Origin: Oscillospiraceae bacterium
GTDB lineage: Bacteria > Bacillota > Clostridia > Oscillospirales > Ruminococcaceae
Reading direction: 5' to 3'
Assembly: GCA_017435565.1 (NCBI GenBank)
Contig: JAFSEU010000023.1
Location: 60,559-124,558 of the forward strand
DNA: 64,000 nt
Positions 1 to 9,923 of this stretch are shown one piece after another. The first letter of the stretch is position 1; each line of letters starts with the position of its first letter. The translations under genes and the position numbers were made by a program. The notes below the pieces were generated by a model. It was not told the DNA's origin. It searched no databases and was given only the letters and a program-made list of their open reading frames with translations.

Positions 1-7
1 TTTGTAA

Positions 8-1135
8 TTACTTGTTGTTCTTGGAATCAAGCATTTCAAAGATGTCGTCATAGCTTGAATCGTTGATAACATTCATAACGGGGTTGTTGATAACGGGGCT
101 GTTAAGCAGGGGGTTATCAATCACAGGGGGCTCAAAGCTGGGAGCTTCCGATTCGGAAGAACCGAAGTCAGAATCCTCAAAGCCTGCAGCAATAACTGTA
201 ATAATCATTTCATCCTGCAAGTCTTCCTTGAATGCAGTACCCCAGATAAACTCTACATCGGGAGCTGCGTGATCGCTGATTTCCTTTGTAACAGCATTTA
301 CTTCTTCTGCAAGAACGTCCTCGCTCATTACAATGTTGATAAGCAATCTCTTAGCACCGGAAATCGATGTTTCAAGAAGCGGACTTGTGATAACAGCCTC
401 GGCAGCTTCCTTCGCCTTGTCCTTGCCGGAGCCGTGACCGATTGCCATATGAGCATAGCCTGCGCCTTTCATGATTTCGGAAACGTCTGCGAAATCGAGG
501 TTGATGAAGCCTTCGTCAACGATAAGATCGGAAATGCTCTTGACGCCCGTCTTGAGAATGTCATCAGCAAGAGAGAAGGATTCACGCATTGTCAAAGGCT
601 TGTTTACGCTGAGAAGCAATCTCTCGTTAGGGATAACAATGAGGGAGTCAACGTGCTTTTTAAGCTCTGTAATACCTCTTTCAGCCTGAAGCATTTTCTG
701 CTGCTGCTCAAAAAGGAAGGGCTTTGTAACAACCGCAACCGTGAGAATATCCATTTCCTTAGCGATTTCGGCAATTACAGGAGCTGCACCTGTACCTGTG
801 CCGCCGCCCATACCTGCGGTAATAAAAATCATATCTGCATCTTTAAGTGCGGACTGGATCTCTTCTCTGTTTTCTTCAGCACTGCGCTGACCGATTTCGG
901 GCTTGTTGCCTGCACCTCTGCCTCGTGTAAGTTTGGTGCCTATCTGAATTTTTGATGTAGCCTTTGAATTTCTCAGCGCAGCTGCGTCAGTGTTTACCGA
1001 TATGTACTCTACATTCTTAACGCCTGCTGTAACCATACAGTTCAAAGCGTTTCCGCCGCCGCCGCCGACGCCTACAACCTTGATGTTGACGTTTGGTGCG
1101 AGTGTGTCGGTGTTGTCAAAAACGAAACTTGACAT
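8..1135 (-). CDS. ftsZ: Cell division protein FtsZ
   Basis: Tubulin-like GTPase that polymerises at mid-cell to form the Z ring. The glycine-rich N-terminal nucleotide loop is near residues 22-28, the tubulin signature GGGTGTG is at 110-116, and the catalytic T7 loop (NLDFADV) is near 210. The ATG is preceded by AGGAGG about 7 nt upstream. The linker after residue 320 is short and Pro/Asn-rich. The tail ends [13 protein letters not shown] rather than the usual D-I-P-x-F-L-R-x-R motif that binds FtsA, SepF or ZipA. It is the last gene of the dcw cluster, separated from ftsQ by 231 bp that hold TATAAT-like hexamers, so it may also have its own promoter. Identity is certain; the meaning of the divergent tail is inference. 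Confidence 0.98.
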   Translation of the reverse strand: MSSFVFDNTDTLAPNVNIKVVGVGGGGGNALNCMVTAGVKNVEYISVNTDAAALRNSKATSKIQIGTKLTRGRGAGNKPEIGQRSAEENREEIQSALKDADMIFITAGMGGGTGTGAAPVIAEIAKEMDILTVAVVTKPFLFEQQQKMLQAERGITELKKHVDSLIVIPNERLLLSVNKPLTMRESFSLADDILKTGVKSISDLIVDEGFINLDFADVSEIMKGAGYAHMAIGHGSGKDKAKEAAEAVITSPLLETSISGAKRLLINIVMSEDVLAEEVNAVTKEISDHAAPDVEFIWGTAFKEDLQDEMIITVIAAGFEDSDFGSSESEAPSFEPPVIDNPLLNSPVINNPVMNVINDSSYDDIFEMLDSKNNK

Positions 1136-1366
1136 TTTCCATCCTCCTGCTTTCTCTCTTTATATTCCGTGCTCAGTTTGAGCAATTATAATGCATAATA
1201 TTATATTAGCACAATCCTACAGAAATTTCAAGACATTTATAAAATTTTTCTAAATTCATTAAAATAACAAGATGTGGGGCGCCTGATTTGTGCAATCAAT
1301 CAAAAAACGCAAGATATACGCATCGAATTATTGCGAAATCTCTGTGATTTTCCTGAATTTTCCATT
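1136..1366 (-). promoter_or_regulatory. ftsQ-ftsZ intergenic region with possible ftsZ promoter
   Basis: This is an AT-rich gap of 231 bp inside an otherwise tightly packed cluster. On the minus strand TATAAT hexamers lie at 1185-1190 and 1200-1205, but neither has a convincing -35 at 17 bp. A small GCTCA/TGAGC hairpin lies at 1171-1183. I see no intrinsic terminator. An extra ftsZ promoter here is plausible but weakly supported. Confidence 0.35.
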
Positions 1367-2275
1367 TTATTCATCCTGTCCGTTTTCTGAAGACGAAGGG
1401 TTGCTTTCGCTGTCGGAAACGCTTTCGTCATCTTGTACATCATTTTGATTTTGCTGAGCGTTGTTCTTGTTTTCCTCATATTGCTGCATACTTTCCTCGC
1501 TGACAAAATGACCCTCGCCGTTTTCGTCAATCATAAGCACGCCCTCTGCGTTTGAGCCGATTTTGTTGCTTTCAAAAACGCTTTTTGCATATTCGATTTT
1601 ATAGCCGATATTTGCAGAGTTTCCAATCATTACCTCAATACGGTCATCATAATTCAATGAAATATCGTATTTATCCGAAAGGTCAACCGATAAAATGCAT
1701 TCAATTTCGCTTTTGTCAAAAGCACTTTTAATTTCAATCAGAATATCGGCCTTGTTGGATTCTTTATCCTTGAGAATTGAAAAAGGCTCACAGTTTTCGG
1801 GGTCAATTCCGTAAACTGTCAGAAGTCCCTCAATAGGCGAAACAAGTAAGTCAAGCACCTTGCCGTTTTGTGAAACTATCAGGTAGCCGTTTTGGGTTTC
1901 AATATTATAGCAGGGCTTTGTTTCGGTTACTGTAATAACTACCGTTGTGGGAAATTTTTTCTTTACGCTTACCGTTTCAACATACAGCAGACTTCCCAGA
2001 ACTTTTTCTTCTGCTTCGGAGTAATCTGCTCTGATGATGTTCTCTCCCAGTTTTACGCCGCTTGCTTCAATGATGTCGGCATCGTTATAGGGCGTTTGAC
2101 CGTTGACGATGATTTTGTCGGTTTTGAACAATACTGTCAGCGACAGAATCACACCCACAACAGTCACAAGTATAAGTACAAGCACATAATAAAGTGAAAG
2201 ATTTTTTCTGCTTGTGCGTTTTTTCTTTTTTGCGCCCGTTTGTTCGGGTGCGTCGCTTTTTATAATATCCCTCAT
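1367..2275 (-). CDS. FtsQ/DivIB-type division protein
   Basis: Bitopic membrane protein of the divisome that links the FtsL/FtsB coiled-coil proteins to septal synthases. It has a Lys/Arg-rich cytoplasmic N-terminus (residues 15-25), one membrane segment (about 28-50), then a POTRA-like domain starting at KIIVNGQTPYNDADII and a beta domain. The Asp/Glu/Ser/Asn/Gln-rich C-terminal tail from about residue 265 is low complexity. The start overlaps the murA stop by one base (TGATG), which implies translational coupling. Family assignment rests on the TM plus POTRA layout and gene position, since sequence conservation in this family is low. Confidence 0.88.
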   Translation of the reverse strand: MRDIIKSDAPEQTGAKKKKRTSRKNLSLYYVLVLILVTVVGVILSLTVLFKTDKIIVNGQTPYNDADIIEASGVKLGENIIRADYSEAEEKVLGSLLYVETVSVKKKFPTTVVITVTETKPCYNIETQNGYLIVSQNGKVLDLLVSPIEGLLTVYGIDPENCEPFSILKDKESNKADILIEIKSAFDKSEIECILSVDLSDKYDISLNYDDRIEVMIGNSANIGYKIEYAKSVFESNKIGSNAEGVLMIDENGEGHFVSEESMQQYEENKNNAQQNQNDVQDDESVSDSESNPSSSENGQDE

Positions 2276-3549
2276 CAGAAATCCTTTTTCAAAATGTGTT
2301 CTCTTTTTATATCTGCACCGAGTGCCGTAAGATAGTTTTCGATTGCTTCATAACCTCTGTCGATGTGTGAGATTTCATATATTTCGCTTTTTCCTGTGGC
2401 TGAAAGCGCCGCAACGACAAGTGCCGCTCCACCGCGCAAATCAGTCGAGCCGACTCTTGCTCCCGATAATTCATCAACACCTTCGATGATTGCCGCCTTG
2501 CCTTCTACTCTGATGTCAGCGCCCATTTTGCATAAAGCGTCAACATGGCGGAAGCGTGATTCAAAAATGTTTTCAACAAAAACGCTTGTGCCCTGAGCTT
2601 TTGTGAGAACCGCCATAGTAATTGCCTGAATGTCCGTCGGAAAACCCGGGTGGGGCATGGTGCGGATGGTCTTTACGCTTGAAAGCCTGTGCGCTGCGTT
2701 TATATAAATCTTGTTGGAATACGGATACAGCTTGCAGCCCATTTGCTCAAAAACAGGCAGAAACGATTCCATATCCTCGCTGTTTACCCTGTTGATGATA
2801 CCTTCGCCCCTTGTTGCGGCGATTGCGGCAATATATGTACCTGCGGCGATTCTGTCGGGCATTATGCTGTACTCACAGCCTGAAAGCTTAGCAACACCCT
2901 CGATTATGATTTTGCTCTGCCCTGCATTTTTGATTTTTGCGCCGCATTTGTTGAGGAAATTTGCAAGGTCTTTAATCTCCGGCTCTCTTGCTGCGTTGTA
3001 GATTACTGTTTCACCCTTTGCCTTTACTGCCGCAAGGATGATATTTTCGGTAGCGCCGACCGAAGGAAAGGGGAGATTGATTTTTGCTCCTGTTATACCG
3101 CTTGGCGTATCGCAAATCAGCGCACCGTGCTTTTCGGTTATGCGGACGCCCATTTTTCTCAATGCGGAAATGTGCATATCAATAGGTCTTGGCCCCAATT
3201 CACACCCACCGGGGTAATAGAGCGTGCATCTGCCCTTTGCTCCCAGAGTTGCCCCCAAGAAAATTATCGACGAACGCATTTTCAGCATCAATTCCTCGGA
3301 TATTTCCGCATCGTCATTCTGATTGCATTCGAGCAATGCCGTATTGCCGTTAATTGTGGCTTTTACGCCAAGCTGTGCAAGAATTCTGCAGGCACAGAAT
3401 ACATCGCTTAAAGCAGGGCAATTTTCAAGAACTGTTTTGCCCGTTAAAAGAACTGTTGATGCAAGAATCGGAAGAACGCTGTTTTTTGCGCCCTGAATGG
3501 AAATTTCGCCTCGCAGAGGCTTGTTGCCTTTTATAATAAGCTTTTGCAT
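2275..3549 (-). CDS. murA: UDP-N-acetylglucosamine 1-carboxyvinyltransferase MurA
   Basis: Transfers enolpyruvate from PEP to UDP-GlcNAc, the first committed step of peptidoglycan synthesis. The 424-residue length is normal. The catalytic cysteine that fosfomycin alkylates is present (Cys116 in the PGGCELGPRPID loop). The N-terminal KGNKPLRGEISIQGAKN motif and the HPGFPTDIQ region are typical. It lies between murG and ftsQ and overlaps ftsQ by one base. Clostridia often carry two MurA paralogues, so this may not be the only copy. Confidence 0.97.
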   Translation of the reverse strand: MQKLIIKGNKPLRGEISIQGAKNSVLPILASTVLLTGKTVLENCPALSDVFCACRILAQLGVKATINGNTALLECNQNDDAEISEELMLKMRSSIIFLGATLGAKGRCTLYYPGGCELGPRPIDMHISALRKMGVRITEKHGALICDTPSGITGAKINLPFPSVGATENIILAAVKAKGETVIYNAAREPEIKDLANFLNKCGAKIKNAGQSKIIIEGVAKLSGCEYSIMPDRIAAGTYIAAIAATRGEGIINRVNSEDMESFLPVFEQMGCKLYPYSNKIYINAAHRLSSVKTIRTMPHPGFPTDIQAITMAVLTKAQGTSVFVENIFESRFRHVDALCKMGADIRVEGKAAIIEGVDELSGARVGSTDLRGGAALVVAALSATGKSEIYEISHIDRGYEAIENYLTALGADIKREHILKKDF

Positions 3550-3627
3550 AGTTACACCACCGTACAGTATGTATTTTGATATGCCATACTATGCACTTTT
3601 TGTCGATGTGGTGAAAACTGCAAAAAA

Positions 3628-4752
3628 TTATTGTTTTTTGGCGTTTTGTAAAATAATATCCAGAATACGCTTTTGTGTATCGGAAATTGCGAGTGAATTT
3701 GATTTTTTTGACATTTCCGTAAGCTTCAGAGGATTTTCATAGAAGCCTTTGACAGTATCAATGAGCAATTGAGGGGTCAGGTCTTTTTGCTCAATAAGCA
3801 CGGCCGCGTCCGCATCGGAAAGAACCTTTGCATTATAATACTGATGATTTCCCGCAAGGTGTGGTGCCGGAATCAGAATTGAAGCTCTTCCTCTTGCTTC
3901 AAGCTCGGCTAAGGTTGCAGCGCCGCTTCTGCATATTACCAAATCGGCACACGCCATACAGGTATCCATATTATGTATATATTCGCTGATTTTAAGCCTT
4001 TCGTAGCTCGTGTCTATGTTTCTCTCACGCATAAATCGGGGGAAGTCGTTATGTCCGTTTGAACCGTAAGCGTGAATGTGGTTGATTTTGAGATTGTTCT
4101 TGGTGTGCCATTCAATAAGCTGCGCAACATTTTCGTTTATGCATTCCGAGCCTAAGCTTCCGCCGAAGGAGAGAATGCACATACTGTCATCAAATCCAAG
4201 CTCTTTTCTCGCATCCTCACGTTTTTTTGAAAGAATCGAGCTGCGCACGGGAAGACCTGTTACAGTATATTTAACGCCTTCTTCGAGATATTTCGAGGCG
4301 GCTTCAACTGTTAGCATAACGCATTTTGCGTGTTTGGAAAGAAGCCTTGTAGTCACGCCGGGATAGGCATTCTGCTCGTGAATTACTGTAGGAATTCCCA
4401 TTTTTGCTGCTTTTAAAATTACAGGCCCGCTTACATAGCCGCCCGTGCCGATAGCGATATCGGGCTTGAATTCGTTGATAATCTGTTTTGCTCTGTGGCC
4501 TGATGTTGTCAGATAGCCGACAGCCTTGACGTTATTCTTTATATTACGCAGATTCAGCTGGCGCTGAAAGCCCTTTACCTTGATTGGTGCAAAGTCAAAG
4601 CCTGCCTGCGGAATAAGCTTTGCTTCCATGCCAAAGGGCGTGCCTGCAAACAAAAACTCTGCATCCTTGACGTTTTCCTTGATGATTGAAGCAATGGCAA
4701 GCGCAGGGTTTATATGACCTGCTGTGCCGCCTGCTGCCAGAAGAACTCTCAT
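3628..4752 (-). CDS. murG: Lipid II synthase MurG (GlcNAc transferase)
   Basis: Membrane-associated glycosyltransferase that adds GlcNAc from UDP-GlcNAc to lipid I, giving lipid II. The N-terminal AAGGTAGHINPALAIA motif and HEQNAYPG are family signatures. The C-terminal half has the donor-binding SFGGSLGSECIN and ICRSGAATLAELEA stretches. The 374-residue length is normal. It follows ftsW by 26 bp and precedes murA by 78 bp on the same strand. Confidence 0.97.
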   Translation of the reverse strand: MRVLLAAGGTAGHINPALAIASIIKENVKDAEFLFAGTPFGMEAKLIPQAGFDFAPIKVKGFQRQLNLRNIKNNVKAVGYLTTSGHRAKQIINEFKPDIAIGTGGYVSGPVILKAAKMGIPTVIHEQNAYPGVTTRLLSKHAKCVMLTVEAASKYLEEGVKYTVTGLPVRSSILSKKREDARKELGFDDSMCILSFGGSLGSECINENVAQLIEWHTKNNLKINHIHAYGSNGHNDFPRFMRERNIDTSYERLKISEYIHNMDTCMACADLVICRSGAATLAELEARGRASILIPAPHLAGNHQYYNAKVLSDADAAVLIEQKDLTPQLLIDTVKGFYENPLKLTEMSKKSNSLAISDTQKRILDIILQNAKKQ

Positions 4753-4778
4753 AAAAAAACTCCTTAAATTTGTTGGTG

Positions 4779-6023
4779 CTAATTGTCAAGCGAGGCTTGC
4801 CTCGATATGTTCAGCATAATTCCCATTTGCGCCAGCTGCATCAGAAGCGCAGTACCGCCGTAGCTGAAAAACGGCAAACTGATACCTGTGTTGGGAACTG
4901 CGTTTGTTACGACTGCGATATTCAGAAAAGCCTGAATGCCAATCTGAACGGTAAGCCCCATAGCGAGCATCATTCCGAATTTGTCGCACGCCTTCGAGGC
5001 GATGTAAAAGCCTCTGAAGACGAAAAGCACAAACAGTATTATCACGACCATGGCACCGACAAAGCCCAATTCCTCACAGACAATTGCAAACACGAAGTCG
5101 TTTTTTGTCTCGGGAAGATAAAGGTATTTTTGTCGTGAATTACCGAGCCCCAAGCCGAAAACGCCGCCTGAACCGATTGCAATCAACGACTGGCAGGTCT
5201 GCCACGTTGAATTGAGCATATCGGAAAAAGGGTCTCTCCATGATTCGATACGCTTCATAAAATAGGTGAAGCCTTCGACATTTACCTTGTAAAGCACGAA
5301 TGCGGCGATTCCCGCAACACCGACTGCGGCAAGAATCATAAAATGAAGAATTCTTGCGCCGCCGACAAAAATCAGCACAAAGGCAATTGCGCATATAAGC
5401 AGGGTGCCCGAAAGATGGGGCTGCTTCATCATCAGAAGAACAACAGGCATCAGAAATGCACCGAACATCAGAATTCCGCATTTGAATTTTTTCATTTCTT
5501 TATAATTGCGTGCAATCAGGTATGAAAAGAATATGATGATTCCAAGTTTCATAAATTCCGAAGGTTGAAACTGCGGCAAAGGGCCGATTTTGAGCCATCG
5601 GGTCGCACCGTTTCGGGTGACGCCGACGCCGGGGATTGCAACAAGTATCAGCAAAATCAGCGGTATAATATAGCTGGCAAGAGCAATGGCTTTTTTTTGC
5701 AGAATGTGATAATCGAAATAGCTGAAAAAGAGCATTGCCAGAAGCCCGAAGGCTGCCCAGATGACCTGCCTTTTCATATAATAAGCGCCGTCACCGCCCG
5801 TTTCTTCAACGTCATAAAGCGCCCATACATAGCTTGCGGAAAACATCATAACGATTCCGAAAACAAGCAAAACCATTACAATCATCAGAAACGGAAGGTC
5901 GATAACGCCGCTTTTGATGCGAGCCTGTGCCTGCACACGTCTGGCTTTGGTCACACGCACGCTTTTTTTTGAAGAAATATTCCTTTTTGTTTCGCCGACC
6001 TCGGCGGAATGCTGCTGCGCCAT
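4779..6023 (-). CDS. ftsW: Septal peptidoglycan glycosyltransferase FtsW
   Basis: SEDS-family polytopic protein that polymerises lipid II at the septum with its cognate class B PBP. After a basic, Arg/Lys-rich 40-residue N-terminus there are about ten hydrophobic segments. Signatures include GVTRNGATRWLKIGP, PSEFMKLGII and the C-terminal GISLPFFSYGGTALLMQLAQMG. It sits between mraY and murG, the position murD-ftsW often occupies, but murD itself is absent here. The division role is inferred from cluster position, as SEDS proteins are similar to one another. Confidence 0.94.
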   Translation of the reverse strand: MAQQHSAEVGETKRNISSKKSVRVTKARRVQAQARIKSGVIDLPFLMIVMVLLVFGIVMMFSASYVWALYDVEETGGDGAYYMKRQVIWAAFGLLAMLFFSYFDYHILQKKAIALASYIIPLILLILVAIPGVGVTRNGATRWLKIGPLPQFQPSEFMKLGIIIFFSYLIARNYKEMKKFKCGILMFGAFLMPVVLLMMKQPHLSGTLLICAIAFVLIFVGGARILHFMILAAVGVAGIAAFVLYKVNVEGFTYFMKRIESWRDPFSDMLNSTWQTCQSLIAIGSGGVFGLGLGNSRQKYLYLPETKNDFVFAIVCEELGFVGAMVVIILFVLFVFRGFYIASKACDKFGMMLAMGLTVQIGIQAFLNIAVVTNAVPNTGISLPFFSYGGTALLMQLAQMGIMLNISRQASLDN

Positions 6024-6054
6024 GAAAAACCTCCGTTAAAGTATATAAGCTGCT

Positions 6055-7071
6055 TTAGTGTATTGACTGCATAAAGATTGCAAGAATTGCAAAAATAACT
6101 CCCGTAATTGAAAATGTGATTACGATTTTATACTCAGAAAAATTGCAGAGTTCAAAATGGTGATGGATGGGCGACATTTTGAAAATTCGCTTTTTTGTGG
6201 TCTTGTACGAAATCACCTGCAAAACAACGCTCATTGCTTCGCAGAAATACACAACGCCGACAAGTACCATAAGAAGGTGGCAGTGTGTAGCAATTCCGAT
6301 TGCCGTGAATGCACCGCCCAAGTACATTGAGCCTGTATCACCCATAAAGCATTTTGCAGGGTGAAGATTCCATATAAGGAAGCCTATGCAACCTCCTGCA
6401 ATTGCAAATGCGTAAAGGATAAGCTCGTTTGAACCGTCAAAATCAAGCAGTGAGCATAAAAGCGCCAGACCCAGCATTGAAACGACAGTCACAGTTGAGC
6501 AAAGTCCATCAATGCCGTCGGTAAGGTTTACCGCATTGGTCATAAACACCATAAACAGCAGAATAAGCGGATAATATACAATTCCGAGCTCTAATCTGAA
6601 GAAATAAAAATCAATGTAGGTCTGAGTGTCGCCAAGTGCATAAAGCATCGCCAGGAATGCTGCGCCAAACAAAATCTGAAAGAACATCTTCTGCTTTGCG
6701 TTAAGACCGAGATTCTGCTTTTTGACCGCTTTTATGTAGTCATCCGCAAAGCCGATTGCACTGCAGAGAAGCGAATACAAAACGCAGGCAAGCAGCTTGA
6801 GTGCGCCGCCATTTATATTCTCACTCAGGACATCGGCAAAACGAAAACGGTATACAAGATATCCTAAGGCTACGGAAACAACGCTTGCGATGATGAACAT
6901 AAAACCGCCCATAATCGGAGTGCCCTGTTTTGATTTGTGCCAATTTGGGCCGATGTCAAGAATTGTCTGTCCGAAGTGGATTTTTTTCAAGTACGGTATC
7001 AGCACGATACCAATAAGGGCCGATAAAGCAAATGCGGTAAGCGATACCGCAATGCTGAGAAAATACTGCAT
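6055..7071 (-). CDS. mraY: Phospho-MurNAc-pentapeptide transferase MraY
   Basis: Integral membrane enzyme that transfers phospho-MurNAc-pentapeptide to undecaprenyl phosphate, forming lipid I. Active-site motifs visible are GFADDYIK, NAVNLTDGIDGL, GDTGSMYLGG and the histidine-rich SPIHHHFEL. About ten hydrophobic segments are predicted by eye and the 338-residue length is usual. It is 20 bp downstream of murF and 31 bp upstream of ftsW. Confidence 0.97.
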   Translation of the reverse strand: MQYFLSIAVSLTAFALSALIGIVLIPYLKKIHFGQTILDIGPNWHKSKQGTPIMGGFMFIIASVVSVALGYLVYRFRFADVLSENINGGALKLLACVLYSLLCSAIGFADDYIKAVKKQNLGLNAKQKMFFQILFGAAFLAMLYALGDTQTYIDFYFFRLELGIVYYPLILLFMVFMTNAVNLTDGIDGLCSTVTVVSMLGLALLCSLLDFDGSNELILYAFAIAGGCIGFLIWNLHPAKCFMGDTGSMYLGGAFTAIGIATHCHLLMVLVGVVYFCEAMSVVLQVISYKTTKKRIFKMSPIHHHFELCNFSEYKIVITFSITGVIFAILAIFMQSIH

Positions 7072-7091
7072 TTGGTTTTACGTTCCTTCCG

Positions 7092-8450
7092 TCAAGATAT
7101 TATATCACCGAAAAGGGATTTTATTACATTTTCAAGGTGCATACCACGGCTTGCCTTGAACAGTATAACGTCGCCCTCACAAACGGTTTCTTTAAGAGTC
7201 TGAATAAGTGTTTCGGGATTGAAAAAGTGCTTTGCTGCCTTGCCTTTTAAGCTTGCGCTTCTGGCAATGTATTTGCTTTGCGCGCCCACGCAGAAAACCA
7301 TATCCGCAGAGCTTTTTGCGCAGTATTCGCCGACGGCACTGTGAAGTGCTTTTGAATATTCGCCTAATTCGAGCATATCGCCCAAAACGGCAATTCTGCG
7401 TTTTCCGCTTTGCAAATTGAGCATTTCAAGTGCCGCTTTCATAGAATCGGGGCTTGCGTTGTAGCAATCCGCAATAATTGAAATGCTGTTTGCTTTGATA
7501 ACATTCTGCCGCATTGCGTTAGGTTTGAATTTTGAAAGTGCCGACTGTATCTGTTCATTTTCAAGCCCGCAGTTTTTTCCGACTGCAAACGCACACAACG
7601 CATTGAGAACATTATGGGTTCCGGTTGCGTTAAGTGTTATGTCACATTTTTCATCGCCGCAGATTATTGAAAATTCGGTTTTTGAATCGCCCGGATTTAT
7701 ATCAATGGCTTTAATATCTGCATTCTGATTATCTATGCCATAGGTTATGATGTTTCGCTCAAGCTGTGATTTCTGTGAAAACAGCATTTCGTCATCAGCA
7801 TTTATAACAAGCGGCATATCATCTTGCATTGAATTCAAGATTTCAAGCTTTGCCTTGAGAATACCCTCTCTGGAACCCAAATTTTCAATATGCGACCAGC
7901 CGATGTTTGTAATGACGGCAATATTCGGCTTTGCGATATTAGTAAGATAATCGATTTCGCCAAAATGGTTCATACCCATTTCAATAACAGCAGCCTCATA
8001 GGTCGAATCAAGCCCGAACAGGGTTTTCGGCAATCCGATGTGATTATTGAGGTTTCCCTGAGTTTTCAGGGTTTTATATTTTTCGCTTAAAACAAGCGCA
8101 ACCATATCCTTGGTTGTGGTTTTGCCCACGCTGCCCGTTATTCCTACAAGAATCGGTGAAAATTTATTTCTGTATCCTCTTGCAATATCTCCGAGAGCTT
8201 TTGTTGTGTCATCAGTTACAAGGCAGGGGATGTCTTCAATCTCAAGCTGAGAAACAACGGCGCAGGCACCTGCTCTGGCAGCATTTTTTGCAAAATTATG
8301 CCCGTCAAAATTGGCACCCTTCAAAGCTACAAAAACGCTGCCTTGTGAAATAGCTCTTGTGTCTGTTGAAATATCGAGAACATTGCAATCAACAGGGCAT
8401 TCACAGCCCAGAATGTCGGCAATATCCTTTGTTGTAAAGTTTTCCATCAA
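7092..8450 (-). CDS. murF: MurF, UDP-MurNAc-tripeptide-D-Ala-D-Ala ligase
   Basis: Cytosolic ATP-dependent Mur ligase that adds D-Ala-D-Ala to UDP-MurNAc-tripeptide. The N-terminal domain has DTRAISQGSVFVALKG, the P-loop is GITGSVGKTTTKD (about 103-115), and the ligase C-domain has DCYNASPDSMKAAL. Its ATG overlaps the murE stop by four bases (ATGA), so the two are probably translationally coupled. The 452-residue length matches the family. Confidence 0.96.
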   Translation of the reverse strand: MMENFTTKDIADILGCECPVDCNVLDISTDTRAISQGSVFVALKGANFDGHNFAKNAARAGACAVVSQLEIEDIPCLVTDDTTKALGDIARGYRNKFSPILVGITGSVGKTTTKDMVALVLSEKYKTLKTQGNLNNHIGLPKTLFGLDSTYEAAVIEMGMNHFGEIDYLTNIAKPNIAVITNIGWSHIENLGSREGILKAKLEILNSMQDDMPLVINADDEMLFSQKSQLERNIITYGIDNQNADIKAIDINPGDSKTEFSIICGDEKCDITLNATGTHNVLNALCAFAVGKNCGLENEQIQSALSKFKPNAMRQNVIKANSISIIADCYNASPDSMKAALEMLNLQSGKRRIAVLGDMLELGEYSKALHSAVGEYCAKSSADMVFCVGAQSKYIARSASLKGKAAKHFFNPETLIQTLKETVCEGDVILFKASRGMHLENVIKSLFGDIIS

Positions 8451-9877
8451 AGCCTGCTCAATCCTTCCGCAACAATTTCTCTTTCGTCAAAGTGGATTTT
8501 TTCTCCGTTTGCGAGCACCTGATAGTCCTCGTGACCCTTGCCTGCAAGCACAATTACATCGCCTGATTGAGCGTTTTCAAGTGCGTAATATATAGCTTCT
8601 TTTCTGTCGGTTATTTTTACATATTCGCATTCGCCGACGCCTTCAATAATATCATTGATGATGGCTTCGGGTTCTTCATTTCTGGGGTTGTCGGATGTGA
8701 TGATAAGCAGATCGGCATATTTTGCAGCCGCTTTGCCCATCAAGGGGCGCTTGGTTTTATCTCTGTTACCGCCGCATCCGAAAAGACAGACAAGCCTGTT
8801 TTCGGTAAATGATTTTATTGAAGAAAGAATATTTTCGAGCGCATCGGGTGTGTGCGCATAATCACAGATTACGGAAAAGTCCTTGTTTGTGGGAATGATT
8901 TCGCATCTGCCCTTTGTGCCCTTATAGTTTGAAGCGGCTTCGATGATTCTTTCAATTGGTAAGCCCAGTTTAAGGCAGGCGCCCATTGCAGCGGTTGCGT
9001 TTGAAATATTGAAAAGCCCGGGCATATGAAGGTTTACAAAATATGATTTTTCACCTGTACAGAACCAGAAGCTGCTTCCTGTTGCGTTTGTTCTGATGGC
9101 GTCTGCATAAAAATCAGCCTTTTTGCGGTTTGAGAATGTGTATTTGTTGCAGCTGATTTCGTTATAAAGCCTTTCGCCGTAGGCATCGTCGATATTGCAG
9201 ATTGCAACATCGCAAATCTGGAAAAGCTGTTTCTTGGCGTTGTAATAATCCTCCATATCGTTGTGATAATCGAGGTGGTCGGGAGTCAAATTTGTGAAAA
9301 CGCCGATTCCGAACGAAGCAGGGCCGATTCGCTTTTGCTGCAAACCAAAGCTCGAAACCTCCATAACGGCGTGCGTGCAGTTAGCTTCGACCATTTTTGC
9401 GAGCAGCGAGAAAAACTCAAAAGTGAGGGGAGTAGTGTTTTTTGCGGGAATGATCTCGTCGCCGATTTCATTCTGAATTGTGCCGATAAGTCCGACCTTG
9501 CAGCCGTTTTCGGTCAGAATGTGCTTGATAATTCCCGTAATGGTTGTTTTGCCGTTTGTGCCTGTAACGCCAATGAGCTTAAGCTTCTTTTCGGGATTGG
9601 AAAACCACTTTGCGCACAGCAAGCCGTAATACTGCCTTGTGTCGCTGACGACGACCTGTCTTTCAAGCCCTAAATCACGCTCGGTAATGACAAGTGCGGC
9701 ACCGTCTTCAAGCGCCTTTGCGGCAAACTCGTGCCCGTCAAAGCTTGAACCCTTTATACACACAAATATGCAGTTTTCTTCAATCTTTCTTGAATCATCG
9801 GTAACTGTTGAAATTTCGCAGTTTTCAACAGGAAGAGTTACCGTATTGTCAAAAAGGTCAAAAAGTTTCATAGACAT
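8447..9877 (-). CDS. murE: MurE, UDP-MurNAc-tripeptide synthetase (meso-DAP type)
   Basis: Adds the third stem-peptide residue to UDP-MurNAc-L-Ala-D-Glu. The P-loop is GVTGTNGKTTITG (about 103-115). The DNPR motif near residue 395 (SDNPRNEEP) is the hallmark of enzymes that select meso-diaminopimelate rather than lysine, so the cell wall is probably DAP-type. Two ATGs lie six bases apart. The GGAAGGAA sequence upstream is better spaced for the second (position 9871), which would remove the first two residues. It is 46 bp downstream of the PBP gene. Confidence 0.96.
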   Translation of the reverse strand: MSMKLFDLFDNTVTLPVENCEISTVTDDSRKIEENCIFVCIKGSSFDGHEFAAKALEDGAALVITERDLGLERQVVVSDTRQYYGLLCAKWFSNPEKKLKLIGVTGTNGKTTITGIIKHILTENGCKVGLIGTIQNEIGDEIIPAKNTTPLTFEFFSLLAKMVEANCTHAVMEVSSFGLQQKRIGPASFGIGVFTNLTPDHLDYHNDMEDYYNAKKQLFQICDVAICNIDDAYGERLYNEISCNKYTFSNRKKADFYADAIRTNATGSSFWFCTGEKSYFVNLHMPGLFNISNATAAMGACLKLGLPIERIIEAASNYKGTKGRCEIIPTNKDFSVICDYAHTPDALENILSSIKSFTENRLVCLFGCGGNRDKTKRPLMGKAAAKYADLLIITSDNPRNEEPEAIINDIIEGVGECEYVKITDRKEAIYYALENAQSGDVIVLAGKGHEDYQVLANGEKIHFDEREIVAEGLSRL

Positions 9878-9923
9878 TTTCCTTCCGAAAAGAATTTATG
9901 GGGTTTATCGAATAATCTATATA

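Noticed and set aside
269..955. 228-codon plus-strand open frame opposite ftsZ
   Set aside because: Shadow of ftsZ; no ribosome-binding site and implausible composition.
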